From contig CALXTW010000015.1 in assembly GCA_944391515.1 (NCBI GenBank), positions 1 through 40,271 on the forward strand: a stretch of 40,271 nt of DNA, read 5' to 3'. The DNA comes from an uncultured Alphaproteobacteria bacterium (GTDB taxonomy: Bacteria > Pseudomonadota > Alphaproteobacteria > RF32 > CAG-239). The notes below the pieces were generated by a model, which worked only from the letters and a program-made list of their open reading frames with translations, was not told the DNA's origin and did no database searches. Position numbers and translations under genes: made by a program. This document shows positions 1 to 8,593 of this stretch, piece by piece; positions within the stretch are counted from its first letter, which is position 1; the number at the start of each line of letters is the position of its first letter.

Positions 1-36
1 AGCGCTTTGTCATCCTCACCGCTATAAGCTTTACTG

Positions 37-63
37 AACCACGCGTCTAACGCGTGGTTTTCT
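37..63 (+). terminator. Rho-independent terminator of an upstream plus-strand gene
   Basis: A perfect 10-bp stem (AACCACGCGT / ACGCGTGGTT) with a 3-nt loop is followed by TTTTC on the plus strand. A reading frame open from base 1 stops at TAA 25-27, so a plus-strand gene may end here, but only 8 codons are visible and no product can be named. Confidence 0.6.
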
Positions 64-65
64 TG

Positions 66-105
66 ATACAAAAAGAACGCATCTTTTAATACAAAGATGC
101 GTTCT
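66..105 (-). terminator. Terminator of pal
   Basis: A 13-bp inverted repeat (AGAACGCATCTTT / AAAGATGCGTTCT) lies just beyond the pal stop codon. Read on the minus strand it is followed by TTTTGTAT, the usual form of an intrinsic terminator. Confidence 0.75.
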
Positions 106-132
106 CTTAAAACCTGTACTCTTAAAGAGGTA

Positions 133-588
133 TTAGTTACCAGCTTTAATAACGGTTACAGCACGACGGTTTTGAGCCCAAGCGGCTTCGTTGTTACCCA
201 AAACGGCCGGACGTTCTTTACCATAAGAAATGGTAGAGATTCTGTCAGCTTCAATACCTTGAGAAACGAGGTATTGTTTTACAGCGTTAGCACGGCGTTC
301 ACCCAAAGCCAAGTTGTATTCTCTTGTACCTCTTTCATCGCAGTAACCTTGAACGATTACATTAACTTTCTCATGTTTTTTCAGCCATTTAACTTGAGTT
401 TGCAAGATTTCGGCAGAATTATCTGTAATAGCAGAGCTATCGAATGCGAAGAATACTCTGTCTTCAGCGTTAGCCATGAAGTCACGAGCCAATTTAGAAT
501 CACATTCAGCACCACCGAACATGCTGCTCAAAGAAGAACAACCTGATAAAACAATGATAGCTGCGAATAAACTTAAAAGTTTTTTCAT
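133..588 (-). CDS. pal: Peptidoglycan-associated lipoprotein Pal
   Basis: This 151-aa outer-membrane lipoprotein binds peptidoglycan and works with TolB in the Tol-Pal system that links and constricts the envelope. The signal peptide ends in the lipobox LSGC with lipidated Cys17. Residues about 45-150 form an OmpA-like domain with the typical QGYCDERGTREYN and LGERRANAVKQYL segments. The start is supported by GGAG about 8 bases upstream of ATG. Its length is normal for the family. In most proteobacteria pal follows tolB and precedes cpoB/ybgF. Here it is a single-gene unit with its own terminator, next to unrelated genes. Identity is very secure. Confidence 0.96.
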   Translation of the reverse strand: MKKLLSLFAAIIVLSGCSSLSSMFGGAECDSKLARDFMANAEDRVFFAFDSSAITDNSAEILQTQVKWLKKHEKVNVIVQGYCDERGTREYNLALGERRANAVKQYLVSQGIEADRISTISYGKERPAVLGNNEAAWAQNRRAVTVIKAGN

Positions 589-735
589 TTTATTATCTCC
601 ATATGGGTTTAATTTCTTAATTGCTAAACAACTAATACAGAATTAACTTAACAATAAAAAATTAATTTTCAATAACAAAAAAACAAACTACCCAAAAAAA
701 ATTATAAAAACCCTTTCAAGCTTCTCTCTAAACCA

Positions 736-765
736 CAAAAAAAGGAGGCCTATTCGACCTCCTTT
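736..765 (-). terminator. Terminator of the 786-2204 gene pair
   Basis: The inverted repeat AAAGGAGG / CCTCCTTT (741-748 and 758-765) is followed, on the minus strand, by a run of T. It lies 20 bases after the stop of the gene at 786-1436. Confidence 0.75.
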
Positions 766-785
766 GTTTTACATCAGCTCGATAG

Positions 786-1436
786 TTACTCTATCGGGCT
801 GAAATTTTCTTCCGCATAGTCAACCACACACGGCACACCGCAGTGCAGGTCAACAATCAAAACTTTTTTGGTCAGTTCCAACGACTTTTCCGGACGACCG
901 ACGAGCTGTGACCATACCTCGTACGTTCTTCCCTTGAGGAAATACCCACGAGACTTTTCGCAGGTATATTTGAACTTTTTGAGGCCACTCAGTCCTTCAA
1001 GTCCAAGTTCTTCGCGAAAACGTCTCATAAAGGCTGTAACCTTTTCCTCATTCTCCCATTCTTTGTTGGCAAGAACGAGCTCAAAGTCATCTCCGTGCAC
1101 CATGCGGTACACGTTAGCTTCCAACAAATGCACATCATCTTTTGCGGCTGTTTCAGGCATATCACCAACCCACAAAGCACCATACGCACGTTTGTCGGCA
1201 GCAAACATTCCACTTGAGGAATGAGGACGATAGCTTTGCACAAAAACATTCGGATGTAAATCAGCCTTTCGCTTCTGAGCATCACACAAAATTCCGGCCA
1301 CAAAATAAAAGCCTACCGGAATAATTTTGGTCGCATGCAAAGCCGGCCAATGTTTGTAACTTTCAAATACAGCCAAATCTGAGGCTCCTGATGAGCGTCT
1401 TTCCCCCACCAGAAATTTTTCTTTTTTCTTTTCCAT
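786..1436 (-). CDS. Hypothetical protein, 216 aa
   Basis: I do not recognise this protein. It is soluble-looking, with no signal peptide or membrane segment, a charged start (MEKKKEKFLVGERRSSG) and mixed hydrophobic and charged stretches. It lies 24 bases downstream of the gene at 1461-2204 on the same strand and ends at a strong terminator, so the two are probably co-transcribed. The bases before ATG are an AT-rich stretch with no SD, unlike pal or the ATP synthase genes nearby. That start context is common in Bacteroidota and suggests transfer (inference). The frame is intact and the operon signals argue for a real gene; function is unknown. Confidence 0.7.
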   Translation of the reverse strand: MEKKKEKFLVGERRSSGASDLAVFESYKHWPALHATKIIPVGFYFVAGILCDAQKRKADLHPNVFVQSYRPHSSSGMFAADKRAYGALWVGDMPETAAKDDVHLLEANVYRMVHGDDFELVLANKEWENEEKVTAFMRRFREELGLEGLSGLKKFKYTCEKSRGYFLKGRTYEVWSQLVGRPEKSLELTKKVLIVDLHCGVPCVVDYAEENFSPIE

Positions 1437-1460
1437 TTTTACAATAATTTTAAATAAGGT

Positions 1461-2204
1461 TTATAAATTTTGCAATCTCATCAAACCTGTCGAGGTTCTT
1501 TGATAGCGCAATACCGGACTACCAAAGTTTCTATTATCTCCCGGACAGATTTCTCCAATTTCGATGTCATTTTCAGCCAAATTCAGGATAGTTCCAGAAC
1601 TAGCCGTACACACCAAAAAGCGACACCCTCCTTTTTTATCCTGAAACTTCAGAACTCTGGCAATATTTTGATATCCTTTATACTGGATTGTTCGCCAGTC
1701 CAAATTCTCCAAAACTTTTCCTTTTTCTTGTTTCAAGATAAAGCCGAAAGCATTGTCAATTTTTTCAGCTTTTAGCCAATCATCATTGTCCAAAAGCAAA
1801 GTGGCTTTTACCCAATTACCTAATTTCTCTATATAATATGTCTGAGAAAATTTGAGCCTTACATAGGTCTTGCCCATAGTCATCCCGTTACGCTTCTCTT
1901 GCAAAGAAGCCTTAACCAAATTTAAGCCTCTTTCAGGTTTTCGGGTAATTAAAACATCTTCCAAAAATTTTCCGGGGGCTAATCGATAGACACAACACTC
2001 AGTTCTGAGCGCCGGCACCCCAAACTGAACAACACCGGTTTGATACTCAGGATTGTACAAATAAAATTCCTCCAATTTTTTCAGCCAATGTTTGACTTTT
2101 TCTTCCGGAGTTCTTTTTACTGTTTCGACCTGTCTTTTCTGTTTCTGCATTGCCATACAATCAGCAAAGCTAAAGTTGATTGCATTATTATTCAATCCTT
2201 CCAT
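1461..2204 (-). CDS. Hypothetical protein, 247 aa
   Basis: I do not recognise this protein. It has no signal peptide or membrane helix. It has a basic N-terminal third (residues about 20-45, rich in K and R) and a predicted mixed alpha/beta body with several cysteines (CC near 75, Cys near 200 and 220). It is first in a two-gene unit with the 786-1436 gene. A near-consensus promoter lies about 45 bases upstream, yet the leader (TTAAAAAAATTATTAGT before ATG) has no SD. Several of its neighbours share this style, so the group may be a transferred cassette. No function is proposed. Confidence 0.7.
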   Translation of the reverse strand: MEGLNNNAINFSFADCMAMQKQKRQVETVKRTPEEKVKHWLKKLEEFYLYNPEYQTGVVQFGVPALRTECCVYRLAPGKFLEDVLITRKPERGLNLVKASLQEKRNGMTMGKTYVRLKFSQTYYIEKLGNWVKATLLLDNDDWLKAEKIDNAFGFILKQEKGKVLENLDWRTIQYKGYQNIARVLKFQDKKGGCRFLVCTASSGTILNLAENDIEIGEICPGDNRNFGSPVLRYQRTSTGLMRLQNL

Positions 2205-2247
2205 ACTAATAATTTTTTTAAAGTTAATAATAAAATTTATGGCTCAT

Positions 2248-2276
2248 TTTATACTCCAGCTTCACTGAGTTGTCAA
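2248..2276 (-). promoter_or_regulatory. Sigma70-type promoter for the 2204-786 unit
   Basis: On the minus strand TTGACA (2276-2271) and TATAAA (2253-2248) are separated by exactly 17 bases. The start codon at 2204 lies about 35-40 bases after the likely transcription start. Confidence 0.65.
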
Positions 2277-2296
2277 TCTTTTTTGCCAATATTTGA

Positions 2297-2328
2297 CAAA
2301 AAAGGCTTTCTTATATCAAGAAAGCCTT
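2297..2328 (-). terminator. Terminator of the 2339-2977 gene
   Basis: An 11-bp stem (AAGGCTTTCTT / AAGAAAGCCTT) with a 5-base loop is followed by TTTTTT on the minus strand, 10 bases after the stop codon at 2339. Confidence 0.8.
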
Positions 2329-2338
2329 CCTCCATTCA

Positions 2339-2977
2339 TCACAACAACACATTATAAGCCGCATAAAGCTGTTTGACACCACTGCAACGTTTGTTAACAT
2401 CACCACGCCATTTTTCCAACTCTTGACGTACCTGCAGAATAACCGAAGCTTGAACATCTTTGAACCCAGGCAACCACTGCAATAAAATCCTTTGACACAC
2501 CAAATTTTGGTTCACGGCTTCTTTCACCATATTTACCATCAACGAAGCAAAAGCCGATTTTATCGCACCTTGTGCAATTTCAAATTTTTTCCTTACATTA
2601 GGCACATTCAAAGCCGATTCGATTTGTGTGGACCAACCACTGTCTTCACGCTTGATTAAAACATTTGCCAGCACCAAAAAATCTCGTAAAAAATCAACAT
2701 TGCGAAACAATTCCTGATTATGCTCAAGGAGTTTGAATAAAATCTCCAACTCGGCATCACTATAATTTTTTGCCTCTTTCTGAAAATCCTTAACAAAATC
2801 TGCCACCAAATTTTCTTGCAAAAAATGTACAACTTCCACCCAAGTTGCGGGTTTATTTTCCACTAATGTTGCTTGACGTTTTTTAAAAGTCAAAAAAACT
2901 TCCCCTGCAGTCATTTTTTTATTCACGCTGAGAATTTTCAACGCTTCATACTGCCTTTCAAATTGTCTGATATCCAT
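2339..2977 (-). CDS. Hypothetical helical protein, 212 aa
   Basis: I do not recognise this protein. It is soluble and looks almost wholly alpha-helical, with long amphipathic, K/E-rich segments and no glycine-rich turns or Cys motifs. It forms its own transcription unit, with a consensus promoter upstream and a strong terminator downstream. As with the next two genes, the bases before ATG are AT-rich with no SD. The three may form one imported cassette of two operons (inference). An all-helical, repeat-like fold such as a scaffold or immunity-type protein is possible, but nothing in the sequence decides it. Confidence 0.7.
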   Translation of the reverse strand: MDIRQFERQYEALKILSVNKKMTAGEVFLTFKKRQATLVENKPATWVEVVHFLQENLVADFVKDFQKEAKNYSDAELEILFKLLEHNQELFRNVDFLRDFLVLANVLIKREDSGWSTQIESALNVPNVRKKFEIAQGAIKSAFASLMVNMVKEAVNQNLVCQRILLQWLPGFKDVQASVILQVRQELEKWRGDVNKRCSGVKQLYAAYNVLL

Positions 2978-3026
2978 AAGAATAAAAAGTTAAAATAAGA
3001 CAAAGAATAATTAAAAAAATCGCTTC

Positions 3027-3055
3027 AAATTAAAAACGTTGCCTCAATTTGTCAA
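3027..3055 (-). promoter_or_regulatory. Sigma70-type promoter for the 2977-2339 gene
   Basis: On the minus strand TTGACA (3055-3050) and TAATTT (3032-3027) are spaced by 17 bases, placing the transcription start about 40 bases before ATG. Confidence 0.6.
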
Positions 3056-3114
3056 CACCTAACTTTCAAAATATGTAAAATAGTCGAGCCTAAAAAACTG
3101 CCACCGTTACTTAA

Positions 3115-3876
3115 TTATTCCGCGCGAAAACGATCTTTCACAACTTGTTTTTTCTTCACACAAGATGGAATTTTCAATAAAGCTCCGGCTTTAATCAAAC
3201 TTTTATAAATTTGAAATTTTTTAGTTTTGAAAAAATATTTCATTTTAGCTCGTGAAGAAAGCGCTACATTTCCCAATATTTTATCAAACAACTCCTGATT
3301 TCCCATCCATTCATCTTCTTTGGGAGTAAAGGCATTAATTTTAAGCAAATGAGGATTAAAGTAAGTCTCTTGATACTCACAAGGTTCATGAAACAAATTA
3401 ACATAAATGTAATCAACATTTTTATTAGGAAAAATCTCACAAAAATCCTGATAATCTTTCAGTAATTGTTCATCAGTCAGCGTACCTTCGGCTACAATAA
3501 CCGTCCGAAACAACAATATATTTCGCGCATGACGAATATCATCATACATTCTGTCAATACGGCGTTTATATTTACGCTTAACCTCGTCAAACATTTCATC
3601 AAAATTACAATTAAGCGGAAAATCATGCCAAAATTCAATTTTCGAGGAAACATCGACATACACATCGTGAAGCGTATTTTCCAACTCTTTCTTTTTCATA
3701 TTTTCACGCAACAAAAAGCCCTGAAAATGAGAACGCAGCAACTGAATAATAACTTGAGTATCCAACAACAAAATCCAATCAAAAGGAAGAGATTCGCGTT
3801 GCAGATTACGCTTACGCAAATTATGCGTTGTTTTGCAAGCAGACCCCAAAGGCAAAATCAGATCATATTTTTTCAT
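3115..3876 (-). CDS. DUF1796-type putative papain-like cysteine peptidase
   Basis: The protein is 253 aa from ATG at 3876; an upstream TTG at 3897 is in frame but less likely. The N-terminus, LPLGSACKTTHNLRKRN followed by PFDWI, matches my memory of the DUF1796 family, annotated as putative papain-like cysteine peptidases. The conserved Cys and the FDW tryptophan are visible. The C-terminal 50 residues are very basic. No signal peptide is seen, so a cytoplasmic location is likely. These genes often sit near glycan or capsule genes, which are absent here. No SD precedes ATG. The family call rests on the N-terminal motif only and activity is unproven. Confidence 0.65.
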   Translation of the reverse strand: MKKYDLILPLGSACKTTHNLRKRNLQRESLPFDWILLLDTQVIIQLLRSHFQGFLLRENMKKKELENTLHDVYVDVSSKIEFWHDFPLNCNFDEMFDEVKRKYKRRIDRMYDDIRHARNILLFRTVIVAEGTLTDEQLLKDYQDFCEIFPNKNVDYIYVNLFHEPCEYQETYFNPHLLKINAFTPKEDEWMGNQELFDKILGNVALSSRAKMKYFFKTKKFQIYKSLIKAGALLKIPSCVKKKQVVKDRFRAE

Positions 3877-4003
3877 AACAAAACCATATTCTAACAAAAC
3901 ATTATCACGAAAATACCAAAACTCATGTCAAGGGTCAATCAAATATCGCTTAAAAAGCACAAACCGCGATTAATTTTCAAGCCCTAAAAAAAGTATCATT
4001 TAG

Positions 4004-5419
4004 CTAGTTTTGGAACAAATAAACCCCAAATGTATGATAGACTGCCAAAAACAAGAGCAACCCTAAACTCAAAGGCGCCAACACGCGTAACGTTACCAGA
4101 AAATAACGTGTAAAGCGAGAAGTCACCACTGCCGAGCGACGGATATTATGAATAATTGTTTTCATAGCCGAATAGCCGACAAACAGAGCAATCGTTAAAG
4201 AGACGATAGCGGCAGTAAAAGTAGAAGAGAGCCAATCAAAGAGTTCAAAGATATTCCTACCCAAAACTTTAACATCCCAAACACCCGAAAAAGATGCCGT
4301 CACAGCAGTAAAACCCAAACAGCTAAGAGCGGTTACCAATACCACAGCACCAAAGCGTTTAATTTTTAACTTATCCATAAAGAGATTAGTGAGCGCCTCA
4401 AAGATAGAAATCGTTGAAGTAATTGTTGCCAAAGCTAAAAGCAAATAAAAAGCGATTGACCAAATTTGCCCACCGGACAATTGCTGAAAGACCAAAGGCA
4501 GAGAAATAAAAGTCAACCCTGGTCCTGAAGTTGGCGGAAGCCCTGCGGCAAAAACTGCGGGAATGATAACAACAGCGCTTAAAACAGCAGCCAAAGTATC
4601 AAAAATTTCAATACTTTTTACCGATTGAAACAAATTTTCCTTAGCTGACAGATACGAACCATAAACCAATAAAATGCCAAACCCCAAAGAAAGTGAAAGA
4701 AAAGCTTGTCCCAAAGCCGCCACAAAGGTTTCAAACAACCTATTCCAATTAAAGCCTTGTTCTTCAAATCCCCAATAAGTCCAATCCGGCGTCAGCAAAA
4801 ATTGCACACCTTTTTCAGCTCCCTCCAAACAAACGGCTTGAACAGACAGAATAAGGAAAATAACAAACAAAATCGGCATTAAGATAATACCGGACTTTTC
4901 GATTCCTTGTTTCACCCCTGCAATCACAATCATTGCCGTCACAAACATAAAGATAAGCCCACACGTATATTGGGTTGAAAAACTTTGGCTGAGCCCGTCA
5001 AAAGTGGCGGATAAATTTTCGGGTTTAATCTGGAGCAAATCTCCGGTTAAAGATTCAAGCAAATAATATAAGACCCAACCAGCCACCAAGTAATAAAAAG
5101 AAATAATCATCGTAATACCGGCAAAGGCTGTCCACCCACCAAAAAACGACCACAATTTGAGATGTTTCATCCCAAGTTTTTGCCCAATAACTTTATAAGC
5201 ATCAACAAAATTGCTTTTAGAGGCGCGCCCGAGTGCAATTTCTGACACCATCAAGGGATTACAAATGAAAAGTATAATGAGGAGATAAAGCAAAATAAAG
5301 CTCAAACCACCATACTGCCCGACCAAATAAGGGAAACGCCAAATATTTCCCAAGCCGATAGCCGAACCGGCAGCCGCCAAAATAAATCCCCAACGAGAGC
5401 TGAAATTTTCTTTTTTCAT
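4004..5419 (-). CDS. Sodium-dependent transporter of the neurotransmitter:sodium symporter (NSS/SNF) family
   Basis: This 471-aa inner-membrane protein belongs to the LeuT-fold NSS family, which imports amino acids or similar solutes with Na+. The first helix carries the family signature GSAIGLGNIWRFPYLVGQ (residues about 18-35), containing the unwound Na+/substrate site. About 11-12 hydrophobic segments follow, as in bacterial members. The start has GAGG five bases upstream of ATG. It is a single-gene unit, divergent from the small gene at 5595 across a 175-base AT-rich region. The substrate cannot be told from sequence; bacterial homologues carry tryptophan, tyrosine, leucine and others. 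Confidence 0.93.
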   Translation of the reverse strand: MKKENFSSRWGFILAAAGSAIGLGNIWRFPYLVGQYGGLSFILLYLLIILFICNPLMVSEIALGRASKSNFVDAYKVIGQKLGMKHLKLWSFFGGWTAFAGITMIISFYYLVAGWVLYYLLESLTGDLLQIKPENLSATFDGLSQSFSTQYTCGLIFMFVTAMIVIAGVKQGIEKSGIILMPILFVIFLILSVQAVCLEGAEKGVQFLLTPDWTYWGFEEQGFNWNRLFETFVAALGQAFLSLSLGFGILLVYGSYLSAKENLFQSVKSIEIFDTLAAVLSAVVIIPAVFAAGLPPTSGPGLTFISLPLVFQQLSGGQIWSIAFYLLLALATITSTISIFEALTNLFMDKLKIKRFGAVVLVTALSCLGFTAVTASFSGVWDVKVLGRNIFELFDWLSSTFTAAIVSLTIALFVGYSAMKTIIHNIRRSAVVTSRFTRYFLVTLRVLAPLSLGLLLFLAVYHTFGVYLFQN

Positions 5420-5523
5420 CTTTGCCTCTTTCCTAAAACTTTTGATTAATTGTATAAACTTCTCCCAATGAATAACACGTAAAACATTGAAATATTAACA
5501 AAAAAAAAATAGGCCAGAGAATA

Positions 5524-5552
5524 TTGACAAAAATTTTGTTTAGATATACAAA
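5524..5552 (+). promoter_or_regulatory. Candidate promoter for the small ORF at 5595
   Basis: TTGACA (5524-5529) is followed by TATACA after 15 bases or TACAAA after 17 bases. It would start transcription about 35 bases before the ATG at 5595. Confidence 0.4.
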
Positions 5553-5594
5553 TAAGCTCAAACTTTTATTATTAATCTCAAAAAAATTAAGACT

Positions 5595-5792
5595 ATGTTA
5601 CAAATTTTAAAACTCGCACTCTTGCTGTTCAAAAAAGTAGCCGCAAGACTTTTACAAATTACAACTTTTTCAAAAAAAGGTCTGTTTTTAGCCATTGTAT
5701 TCGCCATTATCCGACGAATTAGAAACGCACCGGCAAGTGTTTCATTTATGGACCCTTCCGTTGCATTTCTGAACAGTGCCGCAGGCTTTTAA
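5595..5792 (+). CDS. Possible small membrane protein, 65 aa
   Basis: I do not recognise this short protein. It has a hydrophobic, basic N-terminal half (MLQILKLALLLFKKVAARLL) and a second hydrophobic stretch (GLFLAIVFAII) followed by arginines, so it could be a small inner-membrane or amphipathic peptide. The tail is neutral and polar. Support comes from context: a TTGACA-type promoter lies upstream and a strong plus-strand terminator starts 17 bases after the stop, with no other plus-strand gene that could use them. There is no convincing SD. It may instead be a noncoding transcript between the same signals. Confidence 0.4.
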   Translation: MLQILKLALLLFKKVAARLLQITTFSKKGLFLAIVFAIIRRIRNAPASVSFMDPSVAFLNSAAGF

Positions 5793-5809
5793 GCAAAGAA
5801 TGACTTTCC

Positions 5810-5845
5810 AATCCCGCCCCTCTTTCAATCGGCGGGATTTTTGTT
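5810..5845 (+). terminator. Terminator after the 5595 small ORF
   Basis: AATCCCGCC and GGCGGGATT form a 9-bp GC-rich stem (5810-5818, 5831-5839) followed by TTTTG and more T-rich sequence on the plus strand. Confidence 0.75.
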
Positions 5846-5866
5846 TTTTCCACAACTTTTCCGCCA

Positions 5867-5902
5867 CAAAAAAACGGCCTATCATCAGATAGACCGTTTT
5901 TT
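5867..5902 (-). terminator. Terminator of ppdK
   Basis: AAAAACGG-CTAT and ATAG-CCGTTTTTT form a long stem just downstream of the ppdK stop at 5924; on the minus strand it ends in a T run. Confidence 0.75.
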
Positions 5903-5923
5903 GTATCACTTCAAATCCGTGAA

Positions 5924-8593
5924 TTAAGCAGCTTTTTTACCAGCTGTTTTACCGTATTTGACAGCGGCTTGAGCAGCAGCCAAGCGAGCTACCGGAACAC
6001 GGAACGGAGAGCATGAAACATAATCCATGTCGCATGTTTGGAAGAAGCTGATAGATGCCGGATCGCCACCATGTTCACCGCAAACACCCAAAGTGATGTG
6101 CGGGTTAGAGCTGCGAGCTTTTTCACAAGCCATTTTAACCAACATACCAACACCTTCAACATCGATAGATGCGAACGGATCAGCAACATAAACACCGCGA
6201 GCGCGATATTCATCGAGAATAGCGCCGGTATCGTCACGGCTCATACCCAAAGTGGTTTGGGTCAAGTCGTTGGTACCGAAACCGAAGAATTCGGCAGATT
6301 TAGCCAATTCGTCAGCTTTCAAAGCAGCGCGCGGCAATTCAATCATAGAACCGACTTCATATTTAATCTTCTTACCTTTTTCGGCGAAGACTTTTTCAGC
6401 GGTAGTATCGATAATGTTTTTAACGATATCGAGTTCTTTCTTAGAACCAGTCAAAGGAACTTCGATTTCAGGCATAACTTTAACGCCTTCAGCTTCGCAT
6501 TCCAAAGCAGCTTCCAAGATAGCGCGAGTTTGCATTTCGCAGATTTCCGGATAGGTAATCGGCAAACGGCAACCACGGTGACCAAGCATCGGGTTAGCTT
6601 CATGCAAAGCGTTTGCGCGTTGTTTAACTTTTTCCAAAGTCATACCCATCTTGTTAGCGAGTTCTTGCATTTCAGCATCAGTGTGCGGTAAGAACTCGTG
6701 GAGAGGCGGGTCGAGCAAACGAACGTTAACCGGCAGACCGTCCATAATTTTGAACAAATCTTTGAAGTCTTGTTTTTGGTAAGGCAACAAACGAGCCAAA
6801 GCGGCACGACGACCTTCTTCATTGTCAGACAAGATCATAGCGCGCATATCAGGAATACGAGCAGCATCGAAGAACATATGTTCTGTACGAGCCAAACCGA
6901 TACCTTGAGCGCCGAATTCGCGAGCTTGTTTAGCGTCTTTCGGAGTTTCAGCGTTAGCGCGAACTTCCATAGTACGGATTTCGTCAACCCAAGACATCAA
7001 TTTACCGAAGTTACCGGAATTGGTGTCAGCGGCAACGGTCGGAACTTGACCTTCAATGATTTGACCTTTAGCACCGTCCAAAGAAACCCAATCACCTTCT
7101 TTAACAACAACGCCTTTATCGGTTGTCATAGTTTTGTTTGCATAGTCGATGTGGATTTCGTGAGAACCTGAAACGCAAGGAGTACCCATACCACGAGCAA
7201 CAACGGCTGCGTGAGAGGTCATACCGCCGCGAGCGGTAATAACACCTTGAGAAGCGTGCATACCACCAATATCTTCAGGGCTGGTTTCGTTACGAATAAG
7301 GATAACTTTTTCACCTCTTGCGGCCCAAGCTTCAGCATCTTCAGCATTGAATACGGCACGGCCGACAGCAGCTCCAGGAGAAGCCGGCAAACCGGTAGCA
7401 ATAACATTTTTCTTAGCTTTCGGGTCGAGCATCGGGTGCAACAATTGGTCGAGTTGGTCAGCACCAACGCGCATAATAGCTTCTTCTTTATTGAGCAAGC
7501 CTTCTTCAACCATTTCTACGGCCATACGAACGGCAGCGGCAGCGGTACGTTTACCGTTACGGCATTGCAACATCCAGAGTTTACCGTGTTCAATGGTGAA
7601 TTCCATATCTTGCATATCTTTGTAGTGAGCTTCGAGGTTGTTACGAACATCAACCAATTCTTTATAAAGGTTCGGCCATTTTTCTTCCAAAGAAGTACCG
7701 TCGCCTTTAGAGGCCATCGGTTGCGGTGTACGAATACCGGCAACAACGTCTTCACCTTGAGCGTTAACCAGATATTCACCGTAGTAAACGTTTTCACCGG
7801 TAGCCGGGTCACGAGAGAAGCAAACACCGGTAGCGCAGTCATCACCGGCATTACCGAATACCATGGTTTGAACGTTAACGGCAGTACCCCAGTCGCCCGG
7901 AATATTGTTTAATTTACGATAGGTAATAGCACGGTCAACCATCCAAGAACCGAATACGGCGCCGATACCTGCCCACAATTGATCCCAAGGATCTTGCGGA
8001 ACAACTTTACCCAATTTTTGACCGATTTCTTTGTATTCTTTAACGAGTTCTTTCAAATCTTCGGCGGTCAAATCTGTATCAGATTTATAGCCTTTAGATT
8101 TTTTCATATTTTCGAGAGCGGCTTCATAGAGGTCGAGGTCAGCACCCAAAACCACGTCAGAGAACATTTGCAAGAAACGACGATAAGAGTCGTAAGCAAA
8201 GCGTTCACTGCCGGAAGCTTTAGCCAAAGCCTTAACTGTTTCATCGTTCAAACCGAGGTTCAAAACGGTATCCATCATACCAGGCATAGAAACTCTTGCG
8301 CCTGAACGAACGGAGAACAGCAACGGGTTGTTAGCATCGGCAAATTTTTTGCCCATAATTTTTTCAACACCGGCAACGGCTTCTTTAACTTGTTCTTTGA
8401 GGTCAGCCGGATAGGTGTGGTTATTGTTGTAGTAGTAAGTGCAAACTTCTGTAGTAACAGTAAATCCCGGAGGAACAGGCAAGCCGACCTTGTTCATTTC
8501 CGCAAGGTTGGCACCTTTACCGCCGAGGAGATTACGCATGGTGGCATCGCCTTCAGCTTTGCCATTGCCGAATGTATAAACCCATTTTGTCAT
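5924..8593 (-). CDS. ppdK: Pyruvate, phosphate dikinase
   Basis: This 889-aa enzyme interconverts pyruvate, ATP and phosphate with PEP, AMP and pyrophosphate, serving gluconeogenesis or PPi-linked glycolysis. The N-terminal ATP-grasp nucleotide domain spans about residues 1-340 (LLGGKGANLAEM, FSVRSGARVSMPGMMDTVLN). The phosphohistidine domain has GGMTSHAAVVARG with the swivelling His461. The C-terminal PEP/pyruvate TIM barrel has LGVCGEHGGDPAS with catalytic Cys838. Full length matches bacterial PPDK. An AGGAG lies 12 bases before ATG, a long spacing. The gene is monocistronic with its own terminator. The neighbouring upstream region is an unusual GC-rich, structured island that could be its 5' leader. 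Confidence 0.98.
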   Translation of the reverse strand: MTKWVYTFGNGKAEGDATMRNLLGGKGANLAEMNKVGLPVPPGFTVTTEVCTYYYNNNHTYPADLKEQVKEAVAGVEKIMGKKFADANNPLLFSVRSGARVSMPGMMDTVLNLGLNDETVKALAKASGSERFAYDSYRRFLQMFSDVVLGADLDLYEAALENMKKSKGYKSDTDLTAEDLKELVKEYKEIGQKLGKVVPQDPWDQLWAGIGAVFGSWMVDRAITYRKLNNIPGDWGTAVNVQTMVFGNAGDDCATGVCFSRDPATGENVYYGEYLVNAQGEDVVAGIRTPQPMASKGDGTSLEEKWPNLYKELVDVRNNLEAHYKDMQDMEFTIEHGKLWMLQCRNGKRTAAAAVRMAVEMVEEGLLNKEEAIMRVGADQLDQLLHPMLDPKAKKNVIATGLPASPGAAVGRAVFNAEDAEAWAARGEKVILIRNETSPEDIGGMHASQGVITARGGMTSHAAVVARGMGTPCVSGSHEIHIDYANKTMTTDKGVVVKEGDWVSLDGAKGQIIEGQVPTVAADTNSGNFGKLMSWVDEIRTMEVRANAETPKDAKQAREFGAQGIGLARTEHMFFDAARIPDMRAMILSDNEEGRRAALARLLPYQKQDFKDLFKIMDGLPVNVRLLDPPLHEFLPHTDAEMQELANKMGMTLEKVKQRANALHEANPMLGHRGCRLPITYPEICEMQTRAILEAALECEAEGVKVMPEIEVPLTGSKKELDIVKNIIDTTAEKVFAEKGKKIKYEVGSMIELPRAALKADELAKSAEFFGFGTNDLTQTTLGMSRDDTGAILDEYRARGVYVADPFASIDVEGVGMLVKMACEKARSSNPHITLGVCGEHGGDPASISFFQTCDMDYVSCSPFRVPVARLAAAQAAVKYGKTAGKKAA

